DNA of 64,000 nucleotides from M269 sp964640795 (GCA_964640795.1 CAZXIN010000016.1:1-64000); one strand, 5' to 3'; positions 19,053 to 28,036 are shown, counted from the first letter of the stretch. The notes: a model not told the origin generated them from the letters alone. A program made the numbers and translations.

Positions 19053-19814
19053 TTACAAAGTTGTAGTTGGAGGGGATAAATCCGCCAAACGTTTGTGTAG
19101 TAATTTTGTATAACGAACTTGCAAGAATGCAGCCAACTTGTTAATTAATTGTTTTTCGTTTGTAGTCGGAACAAGGTCTGAAATATTGGTGTGTGCACTA
19201 GGGGTGACTCGGTCTTTTCGGCCACAGTATTGATACAAACGGTTAATAGCTGATGTTCCTGACGTTATATCGGCTCCCACAAGTATGAGAGCGTGTGCAA
19301 ACAACACTACTGTTTTTTCTTTGTCCTTGCGCATTCCCCATCTTTGGGCTGTGCCTGCTATTTTTTTCCCTGCAACCCCAACATTGTATTTGCCATCACA
19401 AAAAGAACCCGGTACGAATAAACATTCGGGCTTAGCATTTAACGTGAGTAGGAACTCAGAAATAGGGTGGCATAGTTCATTGTAGGCCTCTTCAATACTT
19501 GGCTTATGCTTTGGTGGTACCGCGTAGGCGTATGAAATGTTAAGAATGCCTTCACCTTGAGGTGTTGCGTCTCCTCCCGTATTTCTAATAAAAACAGGCC
19601 AACCATCTTGATTAGATTTAGATGTTGCATCGTCAAACGCGTCAATCGCTTGCATACGTTTGGGGACAACAATAGATCGCTCTGCACACCAAAAGCTCAA
19701 TGCAGCGTTAGTGTCACCCGAAACGACATTTTCAAGCATGGCCTTTTCGAGGTTTAAAGCCTCTTGCGTCCCTAGCTTAGGAACACAAGAGGACAGGCGA
19801 TCTATGTGGCTCAT
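19053..19814 (-). CDS. Lipoate-protein ligase A family protein
   Basis: The 254-residue protein carries the hallmark motifs RNTGGDATPQGEGILNISYA (equivalent to RRxTGG...GNLNYS) and AGKKIAGTAQR with the catalytic lysine. It would activate and attach lipoate (or transfer octanoate) to the neighbouring lipoyl-domain protein. The ATG at 19814 overlaps the stop codon of the E2 gene as ATGA, so this start is preferred over an upstream in-frame ATG at 19835. Together with lipA it forms a local lipoylation pair. Confidence 0.88.
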   Translation of the reverse strand: MSHIDRLSSCVPKLGTQEALNLEKAMLENVVSGDTNAALSFWCAERSIVVPKRMQAIDAFDDATSKSNQDGWPVFIRNTGGDATPQGEGILNISYAYAVPPKHKPSIEEAYNELCHPISEFLLTLNAKPECLFVPGSFCDGKYNVGVAGKKIAGTAQRWGMRKDKEKTVVLFAHALILVGADITSGTSAINRLYQYCGRKDRVTPSAHTNISDLVPTTNEKQLINKLAAFLQVRYTKLLHKRLADLSPPTTTL

Positions 19815-20488
19815 AATGACTCTATTGATTTGCAAATATCTGTAAGAAAATCTGCAGCTGGAGCACCATCCACTGCCCGATGATCAAAGGTAAGGGAAAG
19901 TCCCATCATGGGCTTCCATAATACTCCGTCATCTTCACCTTTCACTGCTTTTTGTTCGACGCTACCAATGCCCAATAGCCCAATTTGAGGCGTATTCAGA
20001 ACAGGCGTAAAATGATGCACTCGAGTTAACCCCAAGTTGCTCATAGTAAAGGTTCCTTTCGTCATTTCAGTAACAGTTAGTTTGTTAATTTTGGCTCGTG
20101 CCGAAAGATCTTGTCGCGCTTCCCTTAGCTCGGTTAGGCGTTTTTTATTAGCATCAAATACCGCTGGAGCTACTAAAAGATTTCCAGGTAAGGCCAAGGC
20201 CATACTTAAATGAACGTTTTCATGAAGATGAACTTCTTTTCCCTCGACAGTCCCATTCATATATGGATGATGCAATAGAGCACTGGCCACAATTTCCATT
20301 AACAGATCTTCAATAGATACTTTGAACCCTTCTGTTTTTAAACTGGCTTTATGACTGAGAAGTCCACTAACGTCTGCCTCAGCATGGTGAGTAAGCTGAG
20401 CAGACTCCTGCAAGCTCTTTTGCATTTTGTCGGCTATCATCCCCCTCACGCCGCGAAGAGGAACAACTGTTGTTGGAGATTCCATCAT
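19811..20488 (-). CDS. 2-oxoacid dehydrogenase E2 acyltransferase, catalytic domain only
   Basis: The 225 residues correspond to the trimer-forming catalytic domain of E2 enzymes (VPLRGVRGMIADKMQ at the start; the catalytic LTFDHRAVDGAPAADF near the end). The N-terminal lipoyl and subunit-binding domains present in ordinary E2 proteins are missing. The lipoyl domain is instead a separate 77-residue protein encoded directly upstream; stop and start codons share a base (TAATG). The E1 subunits that would feed it are probably those at 28.8-30.8 kb. No E3 gene is in the window. Confidence 0.9.
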   Translation of the reverse strand: MMESPTTVVPLRGVRGMIADKMQKSLQESAQLTHHAEADVSGLLSHKASLKTEGFKVSIEDLLMEIVASALLHHPYMNGTVEGKEVHLHENVHLSMALALPGNLLVAPAVFDANKKRLTELREARQDLSARAKINKLTVTEMTKGTFTMSNLGLTRVHHFTPVLNTPQIGLLGIGSVEQKAVKGEDDGVLWKPMMGLSLTFDHRAVDGAPAADFLTDICKSIESL

Positions 20489-20721
20489 TATTCTATCGTC
20501 CCGATAACATCGCCTTTTTTCACGACTTCATCTGGCTCTTGAACTATCGAAAGTGTGCCATCGGCAGGTGAAAAAATTTCGTATTGAATTTTTTCAGCCA
20601 TGACTTCCGCTACCAAATCTCCCTTGTTTACTGGGTTACCATCAGATGTTAACCACATTGTGATCACTGCTTCGATGTCTTCTTCCCATAAATCATTTGG
20701 GACAATAATGTTTGTAGCCAT
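20488..20721 (-). CDS. Free-standing lipoyl-domain carrier protein
   Basis: The 77-residue protein is a single biotinyl/lipoyl domain with the modifiable lysine in VMAEKIQYEIFSP (about residue 46). It is a swinging arm without any attached catalytic or binding domain. It is translated just ahead of the E2 catalytic domain. A second protein of the same type (30826-31059) follows the E1 genes and shares the LVAEhMhEKIQhEI core. Confidence 0.92.
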   Translation of the reverse strand: MATNIIVPNDLWEEDIEAVITMWLTSDGNPVNKGDLVAEVMAEKIQYEIFSPADGTLSIVQEPDEVVKKGDVIGTIE

Positions 20722-20793
20722 TTTTCATTTCCTCTTTAGGTTTAGTTGGGGCATTAATCGATTACAAGTATCGTGCCGTTTTTCATATCTGTC

Positions 20794-21597
20794 TTAAACG
20801 GCGTTTTGACTTTCTAACAATGCGTCGGCAGAACTAGCCCATTTCACCGCATTTGCAATTAGCTTGCGGTAGTTAGGATCTAAATATGCGTGAGGGCCGT
20901 GGCCCATTTGCAGATAGGCAATGGGAGAATTGGCGTAATGCTTGGTCCACCCAACTAGGTCACTACCTTTTGGATGATTGTGAAATGCTACTCCACCCAT
21001 TCGGAACCGATCGGCAGTAAATTCAAAGTTGCTGCGCAATAGCGGTTTAACTTTGTGTTCTAATACGGGATATAGATAAGCTTCGTCTTGAATTGAAAAT
21101 GTTGGCGCTATTCCACTAACGATTGGGTGCGTTGGGTCTTCAACTGTAATTTCTTGCTTGACGTGAAATCTGTAACCCGAACCTGGGTAATCTTTGTCTT
21201 CTAATTTACCGGGTAAAAAGTGGAATCTACCACCGATTATCTCAGCAAACTCTGGCCAAGTTGGCCAGCTCGCAATGGCATGATGTAGAAAAACCATCCC
21301 TTTACCACTTTCGAGCAATGCCAGAAAGTTTTCTTTAAACTTTTCACTTGGGTCTACATGTTCAAACGGAGGAATGTCTCTTTTAAACAGCACACCGGGC
21401 ATGTCATAAAACACGATAGCATCGAAAGGAGCCGCGCCTTCTGGTGTAAGAAGGGCTTCAGCCGCCGGGTGTTCAACGTGAGTCCAGGTAATTTCTGTAA
21501 ACTGATCTGGATACTGCAACTGGTCGATCATGTTAAAAAAGGATTCACGTTCGAACGGGTGGCCTTTGGTCACCAATAAAGCGTTAATGTTTTTCAT
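20794..21597 (-). CDS. ThuA-domain protein
   Basis: The protein has about 267 residues from the ATG at 21597, which follows TTTGGAATATTT; a longer frame exists but overlaps the upstream gene. It belongs to the ThuA/trehalose-utilization fold (INALLVTKGHPFER, FDAIVFYDMPG, GKGMVFLHHA, and MGHGPHAYLDPNY near the end), a glutamine-amidotransferase-like fold found in sugar and other catabolic operons. It lies second in the TetR-flanked operon. No precise reaction can be assigned. Confidence 0.85.
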   Translation of the reverse strand: MKNINALLVTKGHPFERESFFNMIDQLQYPDQFTEITWTHVEHPAAEALLTPEGAAPFDAIVFYDMPGVLFKRDIPPFEHVDPSEKFKENFLALLESGKGMVFLHHAIASWPTWPEFAEIIGGRFHFLPGKLEDKDYPGSGYRFHVKQEITVEDPTHPIVSGIAPTFSIQDEAYLYPVLEHKVKPLLRSNFEFTADRFRMGGVAFHNHPKGSDLVGWTKHYANSPIAYLQMGHGPHAYLDPNYRKLIANAVKWASSADALLESQNAV

Positions 21598-21619
21598 AAA
21601 TATTCCAAAGCCTAGCAGG

Positions 21620-22165
21620 CTAGCTCCACTTAATTGAACAGCCAATGCTAGGTAGTTGAGTTTCAGGACCTCTGCCAGTCTTTGCGATGAGTTGCATTGC
21701 TTCAACTAGCTCTCTTGTGCGATTAGAAGCATTGCTCATGCGAGCATTGTCTAGTCTGCCGCGATATTGAAGTTCACCAGCGGAATTGAACCCAAAGAAG
21801 TCTGGTGTGCAAACAGCGCCATATGCTTTACCAACAGACTGGTCTTCATCCACTAAATAAGGAAAAGTAAAATTGTGATGTTTAGCAAAATACGCCATAT
21901 TTTTAGGGCTGTCAGAAGGTACGTATCTGTAGTCGTTAGACATAATAGCGACAAAGTTGACACCATCTCTTTGCAGAGTATTGGCATCAGTAACCAGTCT
22001 CTCTACGATGGCTTGTACGTATGGGCAGTGATTGCAAATAAATGCTACAACTAACCCGTTTTCGTCCATTAAACTGTCAAATGAAAAGTGCTTACCTTCG
22101 GGATCCGCCAGATTGAACGGGGCTGCTTTCCAGCCGATATCTGCACTTGGTGTATCGAGTAACAT
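21620..22165 (-). CDS. Thioredoxin-like (AhpC/TSA-type) protein
   Basis: The protein has 181 residues starting at MLLDTPSAD behind GGAGAAAG (22165); the longer frame to 22231 would cover the operator region. It has a thioredoxin/peroxiredoxin-like fold with the redox pair in ICNHCPYVQ and a cis-Pro-type region VCTPDFFGF. It is the first gene of the minus-strand operon. It is clearly paralogous to 47887-48459, which closes the plus-strand haloalkane dehalogenase operon. A thiol-dependent peroxidase or reductase role is likely. Confidence 0.88.
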   Translation of the reverse strand: MLLDTPSADIGWKAAPFNLADPEGKHFSFDSLMDENGLVVAFICNHCPYVQAIVERLVTDANTLQRDGVNFVAIMSNDYRYVPSDSPKNMAYFAKHHNFTFPYLVDEDQSVGKAYGAVCTPDFFGFNSAGELQYRGRLDNARMSNASNRTRELVEAMQLIAKTGRGPETQLPSIGCSIKWS

Positions 22166-22280
22166 AGTCTTTCTCCAAAAACATTGATTTGTAATGTTCA
22201 ACACATTGTTTGAAACGATTGGTTTAAACAATAATGTGTTTAAAACGATCAGTCAAGACTATTTTTAAACTTTTTGTGAA
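22166..22280 (-). promoter_or_regulatory. Promoter with two TetR-type operators
   Basis: Read on the minus strand there is TTGACT, a 17-base spacer and TATTGT. Two related 24-bp imperfect palindromes start exactly 30 bp apart: 22237-22260 covers the -35 and 22207-22230 covers the -10. The latter has half-sites TGTTT and AAACA around a CGTTT/GATTGG core. The same layout occurs at 42562-42615 and 44491-44544. The adjacent TetR gene is the likely binder. Confidence 0.8.
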
Positions 22281-22862
22281 TTAATTGATAAGGCGTTCCG
22301 CTTCTGACGCTATCGCTCGGAGACTTGGCTCGGAAAATACTCCTCTTCCAAGCACTCTAATTGCCACAATTAGCGACATTAATGCTTTAGCAGTCGTGGC
22401 CGGTTCAACAGTCGAAGGAATGTCACCTCTTGCTTGTGCTACTTCTATTCCTCGCTGGAAGAATGCTTCAAACTCGCCAAGCCCTTTAGTGACTATTTGC
22501 TTTACTTCTTCACCGTGTGACGGTAAATCCAAAGCAGTGTTAATAAGAAAGCAGCCTTTTTTCTGCTTATCGCTGCGCGTTTCTTCAATAATCGCTTCAA
22601 ACAATCTTTTAAACGCTTCTCTAGGATTATTGAGCGCTTCCATTTCCGTCAAAATAGCACGTCGATTATTTTTGTCATATTTAGTTAGTGCTCTAACAAA
22701 GAGTTTGAGTTTTCCGCCAAACGCGTTATATAAACTACCTCGATTGATTCCGGTAGCTTCTGTAAGATCAGCAATTGAGGAGGATTCGTAGCCTTTCTCC
22801 CAAAACACTTGCATGGCACGATCTACAATAACCTCTTCATCAAATGACTTTTCCCAAGGCAT
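22281..22862 (-). CDS. TetR-family transcriptional regulator
   Basis: The 193-residue protein has an N-terminal helix-turn-helix (SSIADLTEATGINRGSLYNAFG, about 27-48) and an all-alpha ligand-binding domain containing a cysteine (KKGCFLINTALDLP). It sits directly upstream of the dehalogenase/lipoylation operon. Related dual palindromes precede its own gene and three other transcription units in this window, so it is the best candidate for a repressor of the whole set. The inducing ligand is unknown. Confidence 0.92.
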   Translation of the reverse strand: MPWEKSFDEEVIVDRAMQVFWEKGYESSSIADLTEATGINRGSLYNAFGGKLKLFVRALTKYDKNNRRAILTEMEALNNPREAFKRLFEAIIEETRSDKQKKGCFLINTALDLPSHGEEVKQIVTKGLGEFEAFFQRGIEVAQARGDIPSTVEPATTAKALMSLIVAIRVLGRGVFSEPSLRAIASEAERLIN

Positions 22863-22872
22863 ATTCTTTCTC

Positions 22873-22926
22873 TATTTAAACTTAATTGATTAAAAGTTTA
22901 ACAGTTTAGACCGATCATAACAAACA
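22873..22926 (-). promoter_or_regulatory. Probable autoregulatory operator of the tetR gene
   Basis: A 24-bp site at 22903-22926 matches the operator form (TGTTTGTTATGATCGGTC on the minus strand). A weaker copy at 22873-22896 keeps the 30-bp spacing. It lies just upstream of the TetR start codon at 22862. Confidence 0.6.
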
Positions 22927-23012
22927 TTGTTCGATGTTCACTCTAAATTCACATGATTATAGTTTATGCGGTTCAAATTTTAGTCACTTATTTGTTGCAA
23001 AAACATGATCGC

Positions 23013-24401
23013 TCAAAATGTAAACGATTGATAAGTCTGCAATCCCCGTTCTACCATCCAATAACAAGCGATTGCTAAACAAGGCGCACTCAGACCTATT
23101 CGAAGACCGACTGGACGCCGCAGCCAGTGCTTGTCAATCCAGTAAATTAATGGAGTAACTATTGCAACAATAAATATTTGTCCAAGCTCAATACCAAGGT
23201 TAAAGCTCAATACACTTAAAAGTTGGATATCCCCATTATTAAGCATGACTTCATTTAAAATAAAGGAAAACCCAAAACCATGTAGTAAGCCAATTGCAAA
23301 TATCTTGAAATGTGACAAGCTTTTTTTCTTTCCTAGTATTACTGAAATGGCTGCATAGAATATAGTAGCTGCAATTGCTGTCTCTACAAAAGGAACAAAC
23401 CATGCTCCAGAAGGCGAATAACCCACTACACCTATTATCAATGTAATTGAGTGGCCCAAAGTAAAGATAGTTGCAGTTTTGATGATATCGACCCAAGTCT
23501 TAGCAATAAGAATAAAAATTATAATGAACAGAATATGATCAAGACCTATTAAAATGTGTTTGATCCCGCTGCTAATTTGATTGCCAATTTGTTCCATTGT
23601 ATTTGCTTTAATATCGTATGTGGCAGATAACACACCGTTAGTCGTGTGCTGAACTTTTTCATCTTCAACATAAAAAAGCGTTATGTTGACAAGCGGTTCG
23701 ATTATTGGAAGGTGTGAGCCCATATCGCTGCGGATGTGAAGCGAATCTGTAAGCGATGAGTTAGGAATAATAAATTTCACATCTACAATGGCATCAAATA
23801 CTTCCATACGAGAATTGTTAGGGGTTGCTCCTAAGCTGAGCATGGACTGTTTTAACAGCCCAGCAATAGGTTCACTATTTTTATTGTCACGGGTAGTTCC
23901 AAAAATCTCACGCGCCTTAGTATGTTTAGTATCATCATTTTTAAATACAAGTTGAGCTTTTTCTAAAGTATTGAACGACGCACGATCATTAAAGGAAGAA
24001 ATCTTTAGCTCTTCAAAAATAGGAGCCAAAAGCTCATCGTCAATTCGAGACACAGTGAATAACGATACAATTTTGCTACCTAGTTTCGCTTTGTTTAGTT
24101 CTATATATTTTTCGTCAACGTAGTACTTCCAGTCTCCATTGTTTTGCTCAGTAGACAAATATTCGAATTCTTGTCCGGCATCAATACCTTGCCAAGATTC
24201 AGTTAGTAGTGCTAGTGCCAATGGCATTCTTGCGTAGACGACAATTCCCGAATTACCTTGAGAGATATGAGTTATTCGTACCAGTAAGTGCTCGAAGTGT
24301 GCGTAAGCGACACTACTGAGACTCAAAACGAATAGCGTTAGCCACAATAGCAGGTTATATCTAGCTTTCTTAAAAGCGCTGATAATCAGTTCGATTAGCA
24401 T
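23013..24401 (-). CDS. HupE/UreJ-family membrane protein
   Basis: The 462-residue protein has an N-terminal hydrophobic leader (about 13-33), a periplasmic region of about 230 residues, and six or seven membrane helices. The helices carry the HupE/UreJ signatures GLDHILFIIIF, TLGHSITL and GLLHGFGFSFIL, with conserved histidines. HupE proteins take up nickel or cobalt, but the longer HupE/UreJ_2 type seen here has no settled function. It probably forms an operon with the VOC gene upstream, driven by the sigma-54 promoter at 25215. Confidence 0.82.
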   Translation of the reverse strand: MLIELIISAFKKARYNLLLWLTLFVLSLSSVAYAHFEHLLVRITHISQGNSGIVVYARMPLALALLTESWQGIDAGQEFEYLSTEQNNGDWKYYVDEKYIELNKAKLGSKIVSLFTVSRIDDELLAPIFEELKISSFNDRASFNTLEKAQLVFKNDDTKHTKAREIFGTTRDNKNSEPIAGLLKQSMLSLGATPNNSRMEVFDAIVDVKFIIPNSSLTDSLHIRSDMGSHLPIIEPLVNITLFYVEDEKVQHTTNGVLSATYDIKANTMEQIGNQISSGIKHILIGLDHILFIIIFILIAKTWVDIIKTATIFTLGHSITLIIGVVGYSPSGAWFVPFVETAIAATIFYAAISVILGKKKSLSHFKIFAIGLLHGFGFSFILNEVMLNNGDIQLLSVLSFNLGIELGQIFIVAIVTPLIYWIDKHWLRRPVGLRIGLSAPCLAIACYWMVERGLQTYQSFTF

Positions 24402-24487
24402 AAGTTACCTCAAGCTAGTATAGCTATGGAATTGATCTAGCTAGGGGAGGGCTGCTCCCCTAGTATATTTGTTCAGATTTTGTGAAA

Positions 24488-25078
24488 TTAATCGCGAGGG
24501 TCCCACATACGACGTTCAGTTTGACGTTCGTATCCCTGTCCATTGGGGTACGAAACTAGTTCTAGTTGCTGTCCCCAAGGAGCAAGAAAATAAACCCATG
24601 TTAATCCTTCCATTCCTGTGTCAGTGAATGTTTTAGGCTCTCCTAGAATTTTAACGTTATGCTTTTTAAGATATTTAACAGCATCGTTCATGTCTTCAAC
24701 ATAAAAAGCGATGTGATTTCCTCCAAAATCGCTATTTTTTAGGTACTCCTTATTCTGATCAGGCGACGAGTATTCAAATATTTCAAAGTTTGTACCGTTG
24801 CCGCATCGCATGGTATAGGCCAATTTGATCACCGCTTTTTTGTTTACATCAAGATTGACTGTCATCCAGTCATCTTCAAAGGGGCCGAATGGACCTATTG
24901 AAAAAAAGGCTTCACAGCCAATCACTTCTTCATAAAAAGTAACGGCTTGCTCCAAATTAGGTACTGTAAAACCAATATGTTGAGGTCCCTTCATTCCCGG
25001 CATTGCAGCATTTGCCTTAATCACGATTGAGCTGAGTACTACCAGAACTAGCAGCTTGAGGTGTTTAATTCGCATCAT
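24488..25078 (-). CDS. Exported VOC (glyoxalase-fold) protein
   Basis: The 196-residue protein has an N-terminal signal peptide (hydrophobic residues 8-24, cleavage near KANA-AMPG). Two beta-alpha-beta-beta-beta modules follow, with potential metal ligands in QHIGFTV, NFEIFEY, NHIAFYV and QLELVSY (His, Glu, His, Glu). This is the vicinal-oxygen-chelate fold of glyoxalases and ring-cleavage dioxygenases. A periplasmic location is unusual for that fold. It precedes the HupE gene and faces away from the GMC dehydrogenase operon. Confidence 0.85.
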   Translation of the reverse strand: MMRIKHLKLLVLVVLSSIVIKANAAMPGMKGPQHIGFTVPNLEQAVTFYEEVIGCEAFFSIGPFGPFEDDWMTVNLDVNKKAVIKLAYTMRCGNGTNFEIFEYSSPDQNKEYLKNSDFGGNHIAFYVEDMNDAVKYLKKHNVKILGEPKTFTDTGMEGLTWVYFLAPWGQQLELVSYPNGQGYERQTERRMWDPRD

Positions 25079-25214
25079 TTGTTTCCTATCTTTAGTCAGA
25101 TGTTCTTTTTTGAGCGAATTATTCAGGATTGGTTACCGAGTTGTCTAACGTCGCTCAAATCTTCGGTTCGCTTGCAATTCAACCAATGAAAAGTTGCATA
25201 GCACCACATATATC

Positions 25215-25230
25215 TGCAACTAGTGAGCCA
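25215..25230 (-). promoter_or_regulatory. Sigma-54 promoter of the VOC-HupE operon
   Basis: On the minus strand TGGCTCACTAGTTGCA has GG and GC elements at exactly the -24/-12 spacing. It lies about 137 bases upstream of the VOC start codon. Confidence 0.7.
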
Positions 25231-25440
25231 TTCTTTCCAATTTACAATTTACTCACACATATGCCGCACAGGGTCTAGCGCTTTTCATCGAATAGTTCTT
25301 ATTGCGATTCATGATTTATGTTTGCTGCCCGCTTAACTTTATTACATATACCTAGCCCGAAATTAAGTTAATTCTTTGATTAACAAGTAATAAAATATCT
25401 GAAGTAGCTTTCGTTCTGGTTATGAATGAATCCCTAAAAA

Positions 25441-25477
25441 TGCTTCAAATGTTGCATTTAGTGGTACAGGTGTTGCG
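25441..25477. promoter_or_regulatory. Tandem activator-binding sites (16-bp palindrome)
   Basis: TGCTTCAAATGTTGCA (25441-25456) and TGGTACAGGTGTTGCG (25462-25477) start 21 bp apart and share the form TG-N2-(A/T)CA-N2-TGT-N2-C. Similar sites occur at 28448, 36702 and 41008. They lie between two divergent sigma-54 promoters, as expected for an enhancer-binding protein. Confidence 0.6.
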
Positions 25478-25586
25478 TTGTTTCCTGTAATGCAAAAAAT
25501 TAACATTTGCTTTTTATCAGTATGTGAATTGTTAATAAAAGGAAAAATAACGCTTTGATGGTATTTACATGATTTTTAAGAACGGG

Positions 25587-25602
25587 TGGCATGGTTCATG
25601 CT
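25587..25602 (+). promoter_or_regulatory. Sigma-54 promoter of the GMC dehydrogenase operon
   Basis: TGGCATGGTTCATGCT has GG at -24 and GC at -12 with correct spacing. It is about 186 bases upstream of the Tat-protein start codon. Confidence 0.7.
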
Positions 25603-25787
25603 GTTTTGTATCTGTCTAGCGCATCTGAATCACTAGTTTTTTGAATGTACTGGATGGTGGGTTTCTCAATGTTTTTATATTTATTGTGCATGTATTTGAA
25701 TCTTTTTTGATTTTGCTTGCAAGGAAGTAGTCAGAGCATTTTGAGGTTGGCCTGCATTGAAACAGTTAAAACGCTTAAAGGTACACA

Positions 25788-26297
25788 ATGAATAACAAAG
25801 CTGATAACAAAGTCTCTCGTCGTGATTTTCTAAAGACTAGTGCTAAAACTACCGCTGCTACTGGTAGTATGGCTGTTGTCCCTGGGTTAATTTTTTCGGA
25901 CGCAATGGCGGCAACCGACTCTCACTATGACAAAACTTTATTTCGAATCGCTCGTGATATTTATCCCCACGAAATACTAGAAGACAAATTTTATGCTCAA
26001 CCTTTAGTAGCCATAAAAGAGTCTGATGGAGAGCTACTTAAACAAGGTGTGAAAGACCTTGATGAGTTAGCAATGACGCGAATTGGTAAAAAGTTCATCG
26101 ACATTCCAGAGGAGTCTGAGCGAGCTAGATTGTTGCGTTCAATTGAAGAAACACCTTTTTTCTCAAAAATGAAGCTGACAATGATGTTAGGCATATATAA
26201 CAATCCGGAAGTTTGGCCTTTTTTCGGTTACGAAGGCTCATCATGGGAAAAGGGCGGGTACTTAAATCGCGGATTCAATGATCTCAAATGGTTGTAA
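25788..26297 (+). CDS. Tat-exported small subunit, gluconate 2-dehydrogenase subunit 3 type
   Basis: The 169-residue protein has a twin-arginine signal (SRRDFLKT, residues 10-17) followed by a hydrophobic stretch ending at AMA. The mature part (LFRIARDIYPHEILEDKFY) resembles the gluconate 2-dehydrogenase subunit 3 family, small partners of FAD-dependent GMC dehydrogenases. The next gene encodes such a GMC enzyme lacking its own signal, so this subunit probably carries the folded complex through the Tat system by hitch-hiking. An orphan tatB lies close by. Confidence 0.85.
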   Translation: MNNKADNKVSRRDFLKTSAKTTAATGSMAVVPGLIFSDAMAATDSHYDKTLFRIARDIYPHEILEDKFYAQPLVAIKESDGELLKQGVKDLDELAMTRIGKKFIDIPEESERARLLRSIEETPFFSKMKLTMMLGIYNNPEVWPFFGYEGSSWEKGGYLNRGFNDLKWL

Positions 26298-26342
26298 AAA
26301 TACCGTACCAAATCAAATCTATATATTCTAAAGGATACTAAA

Positions 26343-27923
26343 ATGGCTGCAAAATTTGATTTAAACGATAACAGTGTTGTCGTGATCATTGGTTCGGGAG
26401 CAGGAGGAGGAACGCTTGCAAATGAATTGGCGCAAAAAGGGATCAGTTCAGTTGTATTGGAAGCGGGTAAGAGATTCACTCTCGGCGATATTGAAAACGA
26501 TGAATGGAAAATGTTTAGTAAAATTTCCTGGCTTGATAAACGTATTTCAGCAGGAGGCTGGCATCACGCTAAGAATCACAAGAATTTGCCTGCGTGGATA
26601 GTAAAAGGGGTAGGTGGTTCAACCATTCACTGGGCGGGAGTTGCGCTTCGATTAAAAGAGCACGAATTTAAAACCAGAACTCTGAATGGAGAGATAAAAG
26701 GGGCTAACGTGCTGGATTGGCCGATTTCATTGAGCGAACTCGCACCATACTATGATAAAGCTGAATTGAAAATGGGAGTCACAGGGAAAGTAACAGGAAT
26801 GCCTCATTTGCCTTGGAATAATGGATTCAAAGTATTAGCTGAGGGGGCTAAACGCACTGGATATAAAGATATTGTAGCTGGCCCCATGGCGATTAACTCA
26901 ACACCTCGAGATGGACGCCCAGCATGTCAGCAAATCGGATTCTGTATGCAAGGTTGCAAAATCGGCGCTAAGTGGTCGACCATGTACACCGAGATCCCTC
27001 GTGCAGAAGCGACTGGGAAGTGTGAGGTTCGTCCTGGTGCTATGGTGCTCAGAATTGAACACGATAAAAAAGGCAAAGCTACAGGCGTTGTATACGTAGA
27101 TGAAAGTGGAAACACGCAGATTCAAAAAGCGCGAATCGTATGCGTCGCGGGAAATTCAATAGAATCGCCACGTTTATTGCTTAATTCCGAATCTAGTATG
27201 TTTAAAGATGGAATGGCAAATTCATCTGGTCAGGTGGGTAAAAATTACATGAGCCATAACACAGCAGGTGTATATGCGGTGATGCCTAAAGAAGTAAATA
27301 TGCACCGCGGCACAAGTGTAGCCGGAATTGTGGGTGACGAGCGCCGCGATGATCCTACCCGTGGGTTTGTGGGAGGTTACACCATAGAGTTTTTATCATT
27401 GGGTCTTCCTTTTATGTCTGCATTTATGAAACCTGGAGCTAGTGGCTGGGGAAGGGATTTTGCTTCTACGATTGAAAAGTACAATCACATGTCCGGAGTT
27501 TGGATATGTGGTGAAGACTTGGCGATGGAGAAGAATCGTATTACCTTGCATCCAACAGAAAAAGACCAATATGGGCTCCCTGTTCCAGTTGTGACTAAAA
27601 GTGATCACAACAACGATGTCGTTATGCGTAACCATTCGTTCTCTACCATGGCTAAGATATACAAAGCTGTGGGCGCAGATGAGATGGTTAACCTGCCACC
27701 GTACCCTGCTAGTCATAACATGGGAACAAACCGTATGAGCGAAAAGGCAAAAGATGGGGTAGTTAATAAGTGGGGGCAGTCTCATGACATAGACAATTTA
27801 TTTGTTTCCGATGGCAGTCAATTCACTTCAAGTGGTTCGCCAAATCCTACGTTAACGATTGTAGCTCTTGCTATAAGACAAGCAGACTACATTGCTGATC
27901 AGATGAAAAGAAGGGATATTTAA
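26343..27923 (+). CDS. GMC-family FAD-dependent alcohol/sugar dehydrogenase
   Basis: The 526-residue protein has the FAD-binding motif VVIIGSGAGGGTLANELA (residues 12-29), the GMC segment GVGGSTIHWAG (about 89-99) and the C-terminal catalytic region SHNMGTNRM with SGSPNPTLTIVALA. It matches membrane-bound gluconate 2-dehydrogenase-like and related oxidoreductases that oxidise alcohols or sugar acids and pass electrons to a cytochrome c. It has no signal of its own and pairs with the Tat subunit upstream. No cytochrome subunit is nearby. In this context it could oxidise alcohols released by the haloalkane dehalogenase (inference). Confidence 0.92.
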   Translation: MAAKFDLNDNSVVVIIGSGAGGGTLANELAQKGISSVVLEAGKRFTLGDIENDEWKMFSKISWLDKRISAGGWHHAKNHKNLPAWIVKGVGGSTIHWAGVALRLKEHEFKTRTLNGEIKGANVLDWPISLSELAPYYDKAELKMGVTGKVTGMPHLPWNNGFKVLAEGAKRTGYKDIVAGPMAINSTPRDGRPACQQIGFCMQGCKIGAKWSTMYTEIPRAEATGKCEVRPGAMVLRIEHDKKGKATGVVYVDESGNTQIQKARIVCVAGNSIESPRLLLNSESSMFKDGMANSSGQVGKNYMSHNTAGVYAVMPKEVNMHRGTSVAGIVGDERRDDPTRGFVGGYTIEFLSLGLPFMSAFMKPGASGWGRDFASTIEKYNHMSGVWICGEDLAMEKNRITLHPTEKDQYGLPVPVVTKSDHNNDVVMRNHSFSTMAKIYKAVGADEMVNLPPYPASHNMGTNRMSEKAKDGVVNKWGQSHDIDNLFVSDGSQFTSSGSPNPTLTIVALAIRQADYIADQMKRRDI

Positions 27924-27993
27924 TTTTCAAATTTGATTCCTCAACCTGCCAATGTATTAATTCATAAGCAATATATAGAGCAGGGTTCTCTTG

Positions 27994-28036
27994 CGGCGAA
28001 TAATTACTTTCTAGTTTTATTCGCCGATTTTTTTTC
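27994..28036 (+). terminator. Intrinsic terminator after the GMC gene
   Basis: CGGCGAATAA and TTATTCGCCG form a 10-bp stem followed by ATTTTTTTTT. The hairpin also covers the 3' end of the convergent tatB gene. Confidence 0.85.

Larger units (their letters stand above)
25079..25787. other. Divergent regulatory region between VOC and GMC operons
   Basis: These roughly 710 bases contain no gene. They hold two sigma-54 type promoters facing opposite ways (25215-25230 minus, 25587-25602 plus) with a pair of putative activator sites between them (25441-25477). This fits shared enhancer control of both operons. Confidence 0.65.
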
